This document shows, piece by piece, positions 1 through 8,154 of a stretch of DNA of 37,506 bases (the stretch's first letter is position 1; the number at the start of each line of letters is the position of its first letter). Location: the NCBI GenBank assembly GCA_024695415.1, contig JAILIE010000015.1:1-37506 (forward strand), written 5' to 3'. The notes beneath the pieces were generated by a model. That model did not search any database. It was not told the DNA's origin and saw only the letters and a program-made list of their open reading frames with translations. The stretch is from Clostridiales bacterium. Lineage in GTDB: Bacteria > Bacillota > Clostridia > Christensenellales > Aristaeellaceae. Made by a program: the position numbers and the translations under genes.

Positions 1-1047
1 AAGCAGATTGCTGATACCAAGCTGGAGTACGCCGCGATTCCCGGGGTTACCCTGCAGAACATTGCCACCAAACTCACCGGGGTGGTCATGTCTGTCATGT
101 CCCTGAAATTCTATTTTGACGGCAGCATGGAGCTGCTGTACTGCATCATGATGATGGTTTCCGCCTTCCTGATCTATGAGAGCCTGGATTCCATGAGCGC
201 ATTTACCGCCCTGTTGCGGAACATCAACATCGCCGTAACAAAAACCAAAGAGATTATGGACATGCCACCCATGGACATTGACGGGGCGGAGATCACCCCA
301 GCCAGGCGGGATATCGAACTGAAGAACGTTGACTTCTCCTATGACCGGCGCAAGATCATCGACAACGTGAGCCTGACCATTCCGGAGAAAACCACCACAG
401 CATTCGTCGGCCCCTCCGGCGGCGGCAAGACCACCCTGTGCCACCTGATGGCCCGGTTCTGGGACACGCAGAACGGGCAGGTGATGCTGGGCGGCCGGAA
501 TGTGAAGGATTACAGTTTTGATTCCCTGATGAAGAATTTCAGTTTTGTTTTCCAGAGCGTCTATCTTTTTGAGGACACGATTGCCAACAACATCCGTTTC
601 GGCGAACCGGAGGCTTCCATGGACAAGGTCATTGAGGCCGCAAAGAAGGCCCGCTGCCATGACTTTATCATGGCGCTGCCGGATGGTTACCAGACCATTA
701 TCGGAGAAGGCGGGGCAAGCCTTTCCGGCGGGGAAAAACAGCGCATATCCATCGCCCGGGCTATCATGAAGGACGCGCCGGTCATCATCCTGGATGAGGC
801 CACGGCGAATGTGGACCCGGAAAGTGAAGCGGAACTGACTGCGGCAATTGAGGAACTGACAAAGGAAAAGACGATCATCATGATCGCCCATCGGCTCAAG
901 ACAGTCCGTCACGCGGATCAGATCTTTGTGATCGACAACGGAAAGATCGTTCAGCATGGAACACATCAGGAACTGATCAGGGTAAACGGCATCTATAAGA
1001 CTTTTGTTGAAGGCCGGCAGGAAGCAGCTTCCTGGAAAATCGCATAA
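1..1047 (+). CDS. ABC transporter, permease-ATPase half (5' end outside window)
   Basis: This is the C-terminal part of a type-I ABC exporter half-transporter. The frame is open from base 1, so the start lies upstream. The visible part begins with the end of the membrane domain (hydrophobic stretch around bases 82-180) and continues into a complete nucleotide-binding domain. That domain has Walker A GPSGGGKTT (usually GPSGSGKTT), the Q-loop region FQSVYLFEDTI, signature LSGGEKQR, Walker B VIILDEAT and H-loop AHR. Such proteins work as homo- or heterodimers that export lipids, peptides or drugs using ATP. The partner is probably upstream. The substrate cannot be told from this fragment. A terminator-like hairpin follows at 1124. 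Confidence 0.93.
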   Translation, partial: KQIADTKLEYAAIPGVTLQNIATKLTGVVMSVMSLKFYFDGSMELLYCIMMMVSAFLIYESLDSMSAFTALLRNINIAVTKTKEIMDMPPMDIDGAEITPARRDIELKNVDFSYDRRKIIDNVSLTIPEKTTTAFVGPSGGGKTTLCHLMARFWDTQNGQVMLGGRNVKDYSFDSLMKNFSFVFQSVYLFEDTIANNIRFGEPEASMDKVIEAAKKARCHDFIMALPDGYQTIIGEGGASLSGGEKQRISIARAIMKDAPVIILDEATANVDPESEAELTAAIEELTKEKTIIMIAHRLKTVRHADQIFVIDNGKIVQHGTHQELIRVNGIYKTFVEGRQEAASWKIA

Positions 1048-1352
1048 AAAGGCCGGGACAGTATTCAGGCAGGCGATTCCTGTTATCACAGATATTCTAT
1101 AATATCCTCAGTTGCTTTGTTTTGCAGGCATTCTACAGAGTGTCCTGCTTTTTTGTTATCACTGATAACACTGTTGATGGAAATATCATTTTTGTTCGCT
1201 TTCAGTATTCATTTACTCATGATAGAATATTACTACATCTCAGGAATAATTTACGTATGATTTGCCAGACAGTGTCTGGCACAATGAAGAAGATGGAACA
1301 ATATGCCAAATACCATTGTTCTAAAAGGCGCATGTGTGGCGGAGGATAACAG
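1048..1352. other. 305-base intergenic region with two dyads
   Basis: No gene is supported here. Besides the terminator, two near-perfect palindromes stand out: TGTTATCA-C-TGATAACA at 1154-1170 and TGCCAGACA-G-TGTCTGGCA at 1263-1281. The second lies about 70 bases before the start of the DUF3795-type gene and could be an operator. I could not settle on a convincing -35/-10 pair for that gene. The region is clearly AT-richer than the rest of the window. Confidence 0.5.
1124..1154 (+). terminator. Intrinsic terminator after the ABC gene
   Basis: GCAGG at 1124-1128 pairs with CCTGC at 1144-1148, with a partly paired interior, and six T follow at 1149-1154. It lies 77 bases after the ABC stop codon and is oriented to end that transcript. 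Confidence 0.6.
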
Positions 1353-2405
1353 ATGAATAAAGACTGGGCAGAAAAGAATAAAAAAATGCAGTCCCTGATC
1401 GCGAAAGAAGCAACCTTCCGGGAAGGATTAACTGTTCTGTTTGAGTTAAGAGACGAACTGTTCGGGCTGATATCATCCATTGTGAATACTTTTCCGGTGG
1501 AAGCTTTTTACCAGATGCCTTTTCCTGGGGCTGTAGGGTACCACAGTAAAACGCTGGCCTATTCCATGTGGCATATCTTCCGGATCGAGGATATTGTCGC
1601 TCATACACTAATCACACAGGATGATCAGGTCCTGTTTACAGATGGATGGCTTGAAAAAACGAAGAGTACAATCATCACCACCGGCAACGAACTGAAAGGA
1701 ACGGAGATAGTCACTTTCTCGGAGCATCTGGATGTAAAAGCGGTATGTGAATACTGCAGGGCTGTTATGAACGCCACAAACGGATTGCTGCAGAAGCTGG
1801 AATACAGGGATCTGAAACGGAAGTTTACAGACACGGACAGGGAAAGACTGACCGGCAGTCAATGTGTCAGTACTGATGAAGATGCATTCTGGCTGATTGA
1901 CTACTGGTGCAGAAAGGATATCCGCGGTCTAATCCAGATGCCGTTCAGCCGGCACTGGATCATGCATATCGAAGCAATGTGCCGCATCAAGGAGAAACTG
2001 TGCCAGAAGGCCAGGAAGGGTGCGGATCCCATTGCATACTGCGGCCTGTCCTGTAATCACTGTTTTCTGAAGGACTGGTGCGGAGGATGCAGGACGACAT
2101 ACAATGCCTGTTCCGATGCAAAAAGTTCTCCGGACGGCATACGCCCGAACACAGCCTGCTGCAGAGAGAAAGGCATAGATGGATGCTGGGAATGTGAGGA
2201 CTTAACCGGCTGCCGCAAGGGATTCTATGCATATGATGATATCAATGCGATAAAAGCTATGGCGCTGTTTATCCGGAAGCATGGCAAAAAAGAACTGGCT
2301 GCGGTTCTTGACAGACTGCACCAACAATATCATTTTCAGAAGATCCAGGAGGTTCTCGGGGAGGAACTGGAACACGGGCTGACGATTCTGGAACAGATAA
2401 AATAA
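1353..2405 (+). CDS. DinB-like N-terminus fused to Cys-rich DUF3795-type C-terminus
   Basis: A 350-residue protein with two parts. Residues about 1-200 look like a DinB-type four-helix bundle (the stretch SMWHIFRIEDIVAH has the expected spacing of histidine and acidic residues). Residues about 225-290 form a cysteine-rich segment (CGLSCNHC, CGGC, CCREK, CWECEDLTGC) typical of the DUF3795 family, a presumed metal-binding module of unknown function. GGAGG lies 7 bases before the ATG. DinB-like proteins include metal-dependent thiol transferases, but no reaction can be assigned here. The gene is more AT-rich than its neighbours by eye, a possible sign of later acquisition. The domain calls are pattern-based; the fusion itself is clear because the frame is uninterrupted. 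Confidence 0.75.
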   Translation: MNKDWAEKNKKMQSLIAKEATFREGLTVLFELRDELFGLISSIVNTFPVEAFYQMPFPGAVGYHSKTLAYSMWHIFRIEDIVAHTLITQDDQVLFTDGWLEKTKSTIITTGNELKGTEIVTFSEHLDVKAVCEYCRAVMNATNGLLQKLEYRDLKRKFTDTDRERLTGSQCVSTDEDAFWLIDYWCRKDIRGLIQMPFSRHWIMHIEAMCRIKEKLCQKARKGADPIAYCGLSCNHCFLKDWCGGCRTTYNACSDAKSSPDGIRPNTACCREKGIDGCWECEDLTGCRKGFYAYDDINAIKAMALFIRKHGKKELAAVLDRLHQQYHFQKIQEVLGEELEHGLTILEQIK

Positions 2406-2586
2406 TGAGGCAATCATTTAATGCGATTACATAAGACCCTTACACGATATTTCCACTACGATCAAGCCCTATGCAGCAGCAGCCATGTGATCCGGGCGTG
2501 GCAACATTTTGGCAACAGAAAATCTGATAGCCCATGTTTCATGGACAATCAGTGAAATCAGAACACCACGATACATAAAACATAAG

Positions 2587-3390
2587 CTACACCCGCTTCG
2601 CGATCAGCCCGTCCTCATCTTTTTCGATCCGGATCACGAAATCGAACCGATCTCTTTCCGTGCACATCCGGAAATCTTTTTCAGGAAAAACGTCCCGCAG
2701 GTCCGGATCAAAGAAGTGCCTGCCGCCGCCCGTCCGGAGCGCCTGCAGCCTTTCATCAATGTCCGGCATTCCGCTGCCATTGACCAGGCTTGCCATGTAC
2801 AGCGCGCAGAGCTCGTCCTCCTCCGCCGGGGCCAGGCCTTCCTTCCCCATGCAGACGAACGTGGCCTTCTCCGGATTCTTCCGGCGGATATAGTCCGCGA
2901 CCGCCCTGGCGTTCAGAAAGCTGCCGGTCAGGATCTCCTCTGCGCGGACGGCGTTTGTCACGCCCTGCGTTCCCGCGCTGGTCGTGTGGATAATCCGCTT
3001 GCCCCTGATCGCTTCCGGGTCCACCGTGGAAGGTGAATTGCCGAAGTCAAACCCGTCCAGCTTTCTCCCGTGCCGCTCACCGATCAGCACACATCCGGGA
3101 TCCTTTTCCCGCCAGGCCAGCGCTTCCGCAACCGCCCCGACCGGCCGGATCTCCCGGGCGCCCATGGCATACAGCCAGCACTCCAAGGAAAACGCGCGGA
3201 ACACGTCGATCACGACTACCAGGCCTTCCGCCTGCTTCGCGCCTTCGATCAGGTGGGCAACCGTAAGCTGCGTGCGCAGCGGACGGACGTCGTCCGACAG
3301 GAGGTCTTCCGCCGGCACAATCCGGGCGATGCGAACGCCCTCCTCATAGCTCCACAGCGATCCGTCAGGATCAACCCTGAATTCAATCAC
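2587..3390 (-). CDS. 2-phosphosulfolactate phosphatase family protein (ComB-like)
   Basis: A 267-residue member of the ComB family, Mg-dependent phosphatases first known from coenzyme M synthesis but common in bacteria without that pathway. Family motifs seen are VVVIDVFRAFS, GERHGRKLDGFDFGNSP and HTTSAGTQG. The start is GTG at 3390, with GGAGG on the minus strand 8 bases upstream (3399-3403). It is divergent from the Nudix-HD gene, and a 25-base dyad lies between them. With no coenzyme M genes nearby, the true substrate is unknown; only the fold and phosphatase chemistry are inferred. Confidence 0.85.
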   Translation of the reverse strand: MIEFRVDPDGSLWSYEEGVRIARIVPAEDLLSDDVRPLRTQLTVAHLIEGAKQAEGLVVVIDVFRAFSLECWLYAMGAREIRPVGAVAEALAWREKDPGCVLIGERHGRKLDGFDFGNSPSTVDPEAIRGKRIIHTTSAGTQGVTNAVRAEEILTGSFLNARAVADYIRRKNPEKATFVCMGKEGLAPAEEDELCALYMASLVNGSGMPDIDERLQALRTGGGRHFFDPDLRDVFPEKDFRMCTERDRFDFVIRIEKDEDGLIAKRV

Positions 3391-3456
3391 CTGTCAGACC
3401 TCCATCGTCACGATCAAGTCTGTTTTCTCAAACGCTGCCGCCATATCATTGCTTTC

Positions 3457-3481
3457 GTGGGTATATGATACCATATCCCAC
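3457..3481. promoter_or_regulatory. Dyad between divergent ComB-like and Nudix-HD genes
   Basis: GTGGG-T-ATATG at 3457-3467 is inverted as CATAT-CCCAC at 3472-3481, with four bases between. The position between two divergent genes suggests an operator, but no regulator is encoded nearby and no strong promoter overlaps it clearly. Confidence 0.35.
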
Positions 3482-3580
3482 TCAAAAGAAAAAGTTGTAT
3501 TTCACATGTGTCTTGACAGCCTGACTAAAACGTCGAAAATAAAAAAAGGAAAGCTGCTTCTGACGATGATGGAGGCCACA

Positions 3581-4816
3581 ATGAAAGAACTGTTTCAGAT
3601 GGACCGGCAGGATTACAATCCGGCAGGGAAAGTGTATGAGCGGCCCTCCGCAAGGGCGATTATCCTGAAGGACGGGAAAGTGCTCCTCAATCATATTGCG
3701 GTGCACGATTGCTATGAGTTTCCGGGCGGCGGAATTGAGGCCGGGGAAACGCCGGAGGAGGCTTTGCAGCGTGAAGTCACCGAGGAGACGGGCCAGATTG
3801 TGGTTCCGGAATCCATCCGGGAATTCGGTATCGTCATCAGAAGGCAGCGGGACAGCAAGGATCCGGACGGCATCTTCGAACAGTTGAATTACTACTACCT
3901 GTGTGATGTGACGGAGGAAACCGTCCCGAGAAAGCCGGACGAGCATGAGATTGTGGAGGGCGCCGAGCCGGTCTGGGTCGATTCGCTGGCGACTCCGATC
4001 TATCGGAACCGCAAAGCCTTTGAGCGGATCGGCGAGCCGTTTATGCAGCGGGAAATGCGCGTGATGGACATGGCGGACGAGGAACTCCGGAAACAGAGCT
4101 GGGAGCGAACGGAGGAAGCGGCCATCCGGACATTGGGAGACGCGGATTACACAGGCATGCTTTCTTTTGTGAAGCATACCCTGGAGGACGCCCGGACCGA
4201 AGGCGTGAGCGGAATCGGAATGCATAAGCTGGAGTTCGGATATACGCGCTACGAGCATACCAAGCGCGTGCTCGGCTGGGCAAAACGGCTCTACGATATG
4301 ACTCCGGATAAAGAAGGACTTCGGTATGAGGACCTGATGATCGCGACGATCTTCCACGATATCGGCAGGGCGGTTTCCGAACAGACCGGAGAAGACCACG
4401 CGAAAGCCGGGGTGTCGCTAACCAGGAACTGGCTGCTGGAAAACGGATATGATCCGCCCCGGGCAGAGTATATCGCGGGCATGGTCGGCTCTCACTCTGA
4501 AAAATGGCGTATGCGTGATCCGGAGATCGACCGGAACCTCCTGATGCTGATGGAAGCGGATCTCCTGGATGATATGGGGCTCCTGGGCATTGTGATGGAT
4601 ACGATGATCGTCCGGGCCCGAAAGGCGGAGGCGACATTCTACGACTGCTATAACCATTATGAACGCTATACGCATCCGATGCAGCATGATTGCCCGCTGG
4701 TCACGCCGGAGGCAAACGCGCTTTGGAACGAAAAAACAGAGAGTACGGACCGCTTTATGGAACAGTACCGGAAAGACATCCTGTTCGGCGGTGAAAACTA
4801 TATCGGATATCGGTAA
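3581..4816 (+). CDS. Nudix hydrolase-HD domain fusion protein
   Basis: A 411-residue fusion. Residues about 20-150 are a Nudix domain with the box GGIEAGETPEEALQREVTEE (fits GX5EX7REUXEEXGU), which hydrolyses nucleoside diphosphate-linked compounds. Residues about 215-380 are an HD phosphohydrolase domain with H226, HD at 259-260 (TIFHDIGR) and H273 (GEDHAKAG). I chose the ATG at 3581 because GGAGG sits 5 bases before it; the frame stays open upstream to 3449 without a better start. Both halves act on phosphate esters or anhydrides, so successive steps on one nucleotide-type substrate are possible, but that is inference. The gene stands alone and ends at a strong terminator. Confidence 0.85.
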   Translation: MKELFQMDRQDYNPAGKVYERPSARAIILKDGKVLLNHIAVHDCYEFPGGGIEAGETPEEALQREVTEETGQIVVPESIREFGIVIRRQRDSKDPDGIFEQLNYYYLCDVTEETVPRKPDEHEIVEGAEPVWVDSLATPIYRNRKAFERIGEPFMQREMRVMDMADEELRKQSWERTEEAAIRTLGDADYTGMLSFVKHTLEDARTEGVSGIGMHKLEFGYTRYEHTKRVLGWAKRLYDMTPDKEGLRYEDLMIATIFHDIGRAVSEQTGEDHAKAGVSLTRNWLLENGYDPPRAEYIAGMVGSHSEKWRMRDPEIDRNLLMLMEADLLDDMGLLGIVMDTMIVRARKAEATFYDCYNHYERYTHPMQHDCPLVTPEANALWNEKTESTDRFMEQYRKDILFGGENYIGYR

Positions 4817-4822
4817 AGCATG

Positions 4823-4848
4823 CAGGCATTCGGCAGAATGCCTGTTTT
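4823..4848 (+). terminator. Intrinsic terminator after Nudix-HD gene
   Basis: CAGGCATTC (4823-4831) and GAATGCCTG (4836-4844) form a perfect 9-bp stem with loop GGCA, followed by TTTTG. Confidence 0.85.
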
Positions 4849-4889
4849 GTTGTTTCCAGCCCTGACAGCCCGATAACAAAGCGACACAG

Positions 4890-4922
4890 AAAAACGTACC
4901 GGGTCGTTTTGAGCGACCGGTA
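4890..4922 (-). terminator. Terminator for the minus-strand DGC-DUF218 operon
   Basis: On the minus strand TACCGGTCG pairs with CGACCCGGTA (one bulge) around a TCAAAA-type loop, and a run of five T follows (forward A run at 4890-4894). It lies just downstream of the DUF218 stop codon. Confidence 0.6.
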
Positions 4923-4977
4923 TGCTGAATCGAGAACGTTTTGTTTTGCTCCGTGACTATCTGTTGACTGATCCCCG

Positions 4978-5877
4978 TTACTCCCCTTTGTTCAGCGCGG
5001 GAAGCTCATGGATGTCGTAGGTTTCATAATAGATATCAAAGGCGGTTTCGACGTCGCCGGACAGTTCGATCAGCGCGCCGGCCTGGAACATCGCGGAAAG
5101 CGTACCGGAAGGCGCGTGCCAGGCGGCGTTGGAAACGACCGTGATGGTTTCCTTTCCGGCTTCCCCCGCCTGCAGGGACGCCTCCGCGCCAAAGAGCAGG
5201 GCACCGGTCGCGATATGATAGTCGCTGGAGATGATCGCCAGCTGTTTCACCTGCGGGTACTGTCCGGTCAGGGTCTGCCAGGTATAAATCGCGTTCTGCG
5301 CGGTTGTCAGCGACTGGTCCTCCACGATGACCCGCTGCGCGTCCAGGCCGTTTTCGACCAGCCATTTTGCCATCTCCCCGGCTTCCGTGGCATCCGGGTT
5401 TTCCGCCGCGGTTCCGCCGCCGGTGCATACGATGAGGGCATTGGGATACTTTTCAGCGCTGGCCTTTGCCACCTTCAGCCTTTCGATCAGCTCGTCCTTC
5501 ATACTGCCGTCGGGATTCAGCTGGAAGCCGAGCACGACCAGGCACAGTTCGTCTGTTTCCGGCAATCCGTCCGGAAGGATATTTTCGTTGATTTCCAGAT
5601 CCCCGCCCACGGCTTTCCAGAGATCCATGATGCTCCGCCATTTGGCTCCGGCCGCCGGATCCGCGGCGGACAGCTCATCCAGGAGCTCCGCGGTTTTTCC
5701 GTCCGCTTCATCGCCGTAGGTTCCATAGTATACCGCCAGTTCCTCAATGATCTCCCGGCCTGCGCGAGGACTGTCCGCGGCAGTGGTTTCCGCCGCCGCG
5801 CCGCAGAAGGGCAGCGCCAGTGCCAGCACCCAGGCGAGGAACGCAAAAATCATCCGGTTTCCATTGCTGCTTTTCAT
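4978..5877 (-). CDS. DUF218 (YdcF/SanA/ElyC-type) exported protein
   Basis: A 299-residue protein with an N-terminal signal peptide (basic start, hydrophobic core FAFLAWVLALALPFCGAAA, residues about 10-28), so it probably acts outside the membrane. Residues about 110-260 match the DUF218 fold: CLVVLGFQLN, then VCTGGGTA, a conserved acidic/Thr stretch around EDQSLTTAQNA, and AIISSDYH. Family members are linked to envelope integrity and peptidoglycan or lipid carrier metabolism, but the biochemical activity is unsettled. It lies 35 bases after the diguanylate cyclase and is likely cotranscribed with it. GGAGGAGG precedes the start by about 10 bases. Confidence 0.85.
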   Translation of the reverse strand: MKSSNGNRMIFAFLAWVLALALPFCGAAAETTAADSPRAGREIIEELAVYYGTYGDEADGKTAELLDELSAADPAAGAKWRSIMDLWKAVGGDLEINENILPDGLPETDELCLVVLGFQLNPDGSMKDELIERLKVAKASAEKYPNALIVCTGGGTAAENPDATEAGEMAKWLVENGLDAQRVIVEDQSLTTAQNAIYTWQTLTGQYPQVKQLAIISSDYHIATGALLFGAEASLQAGEAGKETITVVSNAAWHAPSGTLSAMFQAGALIELSGDVETAFDIYYETYDIHELPALNKGE

Positions 5878-5912
5878 CGCTTTCCGGCCTCCTCCGGGAG
5901 TTTTACGGATAT

Positions 5913-7937
5913 TCAGTTGACAGCCTTCAGGGCTTTCTTGTTTTCATACATGACGCGGTCCGCCCGGTCAAACACGGAAGCCACGCATTCATCATCCTCA
6001 AACCGGGCCATTCCACAGGCGATCATGACCCCGCCGGAACGGCGGGCGTCGGAGTTATATTCGCACATTTTCCCAAGGAGTTCCTCAATACACATATAGT
6101 CCCGACCCTGAACGATCACCGCGAACTCGTCGCCGCCGATCCGGAAGACCGGGCTGTGTTTAAAGATGTCGCAGATGGTTGTGCAGGCATCCCGGAGACA
6201 CTGGTCTCCCGCCTGATGGCCGACGCTGTCGTTGACTGTCTTCAGGTCGTTGACGTCCAGGATGACGAGGGCAAAGGGTTCCTGGCTGTGCTCCCGGATT
6301 CCGCTGTCTATCCGGGTTTCGGCCTCCAGGTAAGCGTGCCGGTTCTTCACGCCCGTCAGGGCGTCGACATTGGCCTGCTTCCGGGCCAGCGTGAGACGCT
6401 CCGCGTATTCCTTTTCCTGCCGGACCTGCACGTCGATATCATTGATACCGACAATCAGGCGTTCTCCTTCCGGCTCCCGGACCATGACGGCTTTCAGCTG
6501 GACATAGTTGGGCTTTCCGTCCAGGTTCAGCCGGTAGGTCAGGGAGAAAAGGCCGCTGCGTTCGATTTCCGCCAGGACGTTCTCTTTGGTGAAGACCGAA
6601 AGGAACAGTCCGACATCCTCGGAATAATTATGGACGTGCGCCTCTTTCCGGGACGTTTCAAAGAAGTTCTCGCCTTCATTCGCCTGCCCCAGTCGCTTGA
6701 AATCATCCGCGGCGCCGAATTCACGATAGCGGTCGGTTTCGGGATCCACCATATAGACGGCGATATAGTTGCCCGTCAGGGCGTGGATGCGGCCATAGGC
6801 AGCGCGCTCCTCTTTCATCCGCTCCTGCGCCTGGCGCTGTTTCATCTGTTCGTCGATATCCGTGACGCCGATTACGATGAAACGGTTGTCATCCTTCATG
6901 CGGGTGACTTTCATCCGCACATAGAACGGAGCGCCTCCCTTGATCCTGCGGTAGGTCATCTCAAACACGCCCATCCGGTCCAGGGTGTCCGTGAGGAAAC
7001 GGGGGTCCATGGCGTTTACAAACGCCTCATTGTCATCCGGATGAACGAACAGTTTGACCTCCCGCTTGCAGCTTTCAAAGAAATCGGTGCCGTGACGCGC
7101 CTCGGAGAGCACGCCGTTCTCCTCGTCGGTATGGTATTCAGTATATTCATCGGTCACCACGTTGACATAGAACAGGTCCGTATAGTCCCGGGCCAGGGAC
7201 ATCGCAATATGCGCGAAAATCGTGCCGGCGCTCCGTTCCTTCTCGTAGGCTTTTTCCAGCTGCTGACGGTAGTCCTCTTTCTCGTCGTTGATGACGAAGG
7301 TATGGAGAAGGCAGGTGCCAAGCAGGTACGCAACCGCATAGAGCGGAAGATACGGGAACCACAGCTGGATGGTGAGGAATATGGCCATGATCAGTCCGAA
7401 GAACGCCAGGGTACGGTATTTCAGCCGCTTTTCCGTCCCCCGCCGCATAATGGAGACGGTTGCGTAAACCGAAATCAGGAGCAGGAAAAAGATCTGGCTG
7501 GCAAGCAGCCCGTACCGGACGGGGAGGGCGAGGTAAACGCAGTCGCCGTCCACCGTAAAGAGAACCGGCACGAAGATATTGGCGACAGCGGCGACTGTGA
7601 TCAGGCCAGCGATGATCCGCCCGGCAAATACGAGCAGCCTGCCGAAGGGAGTGTCATCCTCCAGATAGGTGATGGTATACTGCGCCCAGAACAGGACGCC
7701 CGCGGCCATGGCAACGAAATAAACCGTCGTGTCCGCGAACAGCAGCAGCGCCAGCTTGCGGTCCTCCAGGATTCCCCACATGACGTCCGTGACATAATAA
7801 ACCAGCACAGCAAACAGGAATCTCCGGTATACTTTCCACGCCGGCGCCTGGAAAGCGTTGCCGCGATTCAGCAGGATATCGTGATTGACGATCAGCAGGA
7901 CGATGATCGAGAGCAGGCCAATCGCAGAATAATACAT
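5913..7937 (-). CDS. 7TM-PAS-like-PAS-like-GGDEF diguanylate cyclase
   Basis: A 674-residue membrane protein that probably makes cyclic di-GMP from two GTP. Residues 1-220 hold seven hydrophobic segments. Two similar PAS-like segments follow, about 240-365 and 370-500; both contain FFE near their start and end in a V/IG(V/I)xDID motif, which indicates internal duplication. The GGDEF domain covers about 510-670, with DALTGVKNRHAY and an intact active-site motif RIGGDEFA near residue 599. I see no RxxD inhibitory site just before the motif. It is the first gene of a two-gene unit with the DUF218 protein. The signal it senses is unknown. Confidence 0.93.
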   Translation of the reverse strand: MYYSAIGLLSIIVLLIVNHDILLNRGNAFQAPAWKVYRRFLFAVLVYYVTDVMWGILEDRKLALLLFADTTVYFVAMAAGVLFWAQYTITYLEDDTPFGRLLVFAGRIIAGLITVAAVANIFVPVLFTVDGDCVYLALPVRYGLLASQIFFLLLISVYATVSIMRRGTEKRLKYRTLAFFGLIMAIFLTIQLWFPYLPLYAVAYLLGTCLLHTFVINDEKEDYRQQLEKAYEKERSAGTIFAHIAMSLARDYTDLFYVNVVTDEYTEYHTDEENGVLSEARHGTDFFESCKREVKLFVHPDDNEAFVNAMDPRFLTDTLDRMGVFEMTYRRIKGGAPFYVRMKVTRMKDDNRFIVIGVTDIDEQMKQRQAQERMKEERAAYGRIHALTGNYIAVYMVDPETDRYREFGAADDFKRLGQANEGENFFETSRKEAHVHNYSEDVGLFLSVFTKENVLAEIERSGLFSLTYRLNLDGKPNYVQLKAVMVREPEGERLIVGINDIDVQVRQEKEYAERLTLARKQANVDALTGVKNRHAYLEAETRIDSGIREHSQEPFALVILDVNDLKTVNDSVGHQAGDQCLRDACTTICDIFKHSPVFRIGGDEFAVIVQGRDYMCIEELLGKMCEYNSDARRSGGVMIACGMARFEDDECVASVFDRADRVMYENKKALKAVN

Positions 7938-8063
7938 GCCCTGTTATCCTCGTTTCGGCGTTTATGGTATGGTTCCCGACCCGCAAAAGGGAGGAACCCG
8001 AATCGTCCAGAAGAACACGCCAAAGAGCCGGCACAGTCATTTCGCCGGCCTTTCAGCACATTC

Positions 8064-8093
8064 AGTATAATATATTCTTTTATATGGATACAA
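8064..8093 (-). promoter_or_regulatory. Sigma-A promoter for the diguanylate cyclase operon
   Basis: On the minus strand, TTGTAT (8088-8093) and TATACT (8064-8069) are separated by 18 bp. The leader that follows, about 120 bases, contains a GCCGGC hairpin with no assigned role. Confidence 0.6.
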
Positions 8094-8154
8094 GGGGGTG
8101 GTTCCGGAAAGTCACTTTTTTTCTGCCCTGTACGCTGGCACCGCCTGTTTCCTT

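Noticed and set aside
3449..3580. An upstream start for the Nudix-HD gene
   Set aside because: The added residues are not typical of Nudix proteins, and only the ATG at 3581 has a GGAGG at good distance.
7938..8063. GEMM (c-di-GMP) riboswitch before the diguanylate cyclase
   Set aside because: The leader holds only a GCCGGC hairpin and lacks the GEMM core and tetraloop receptor motifs.
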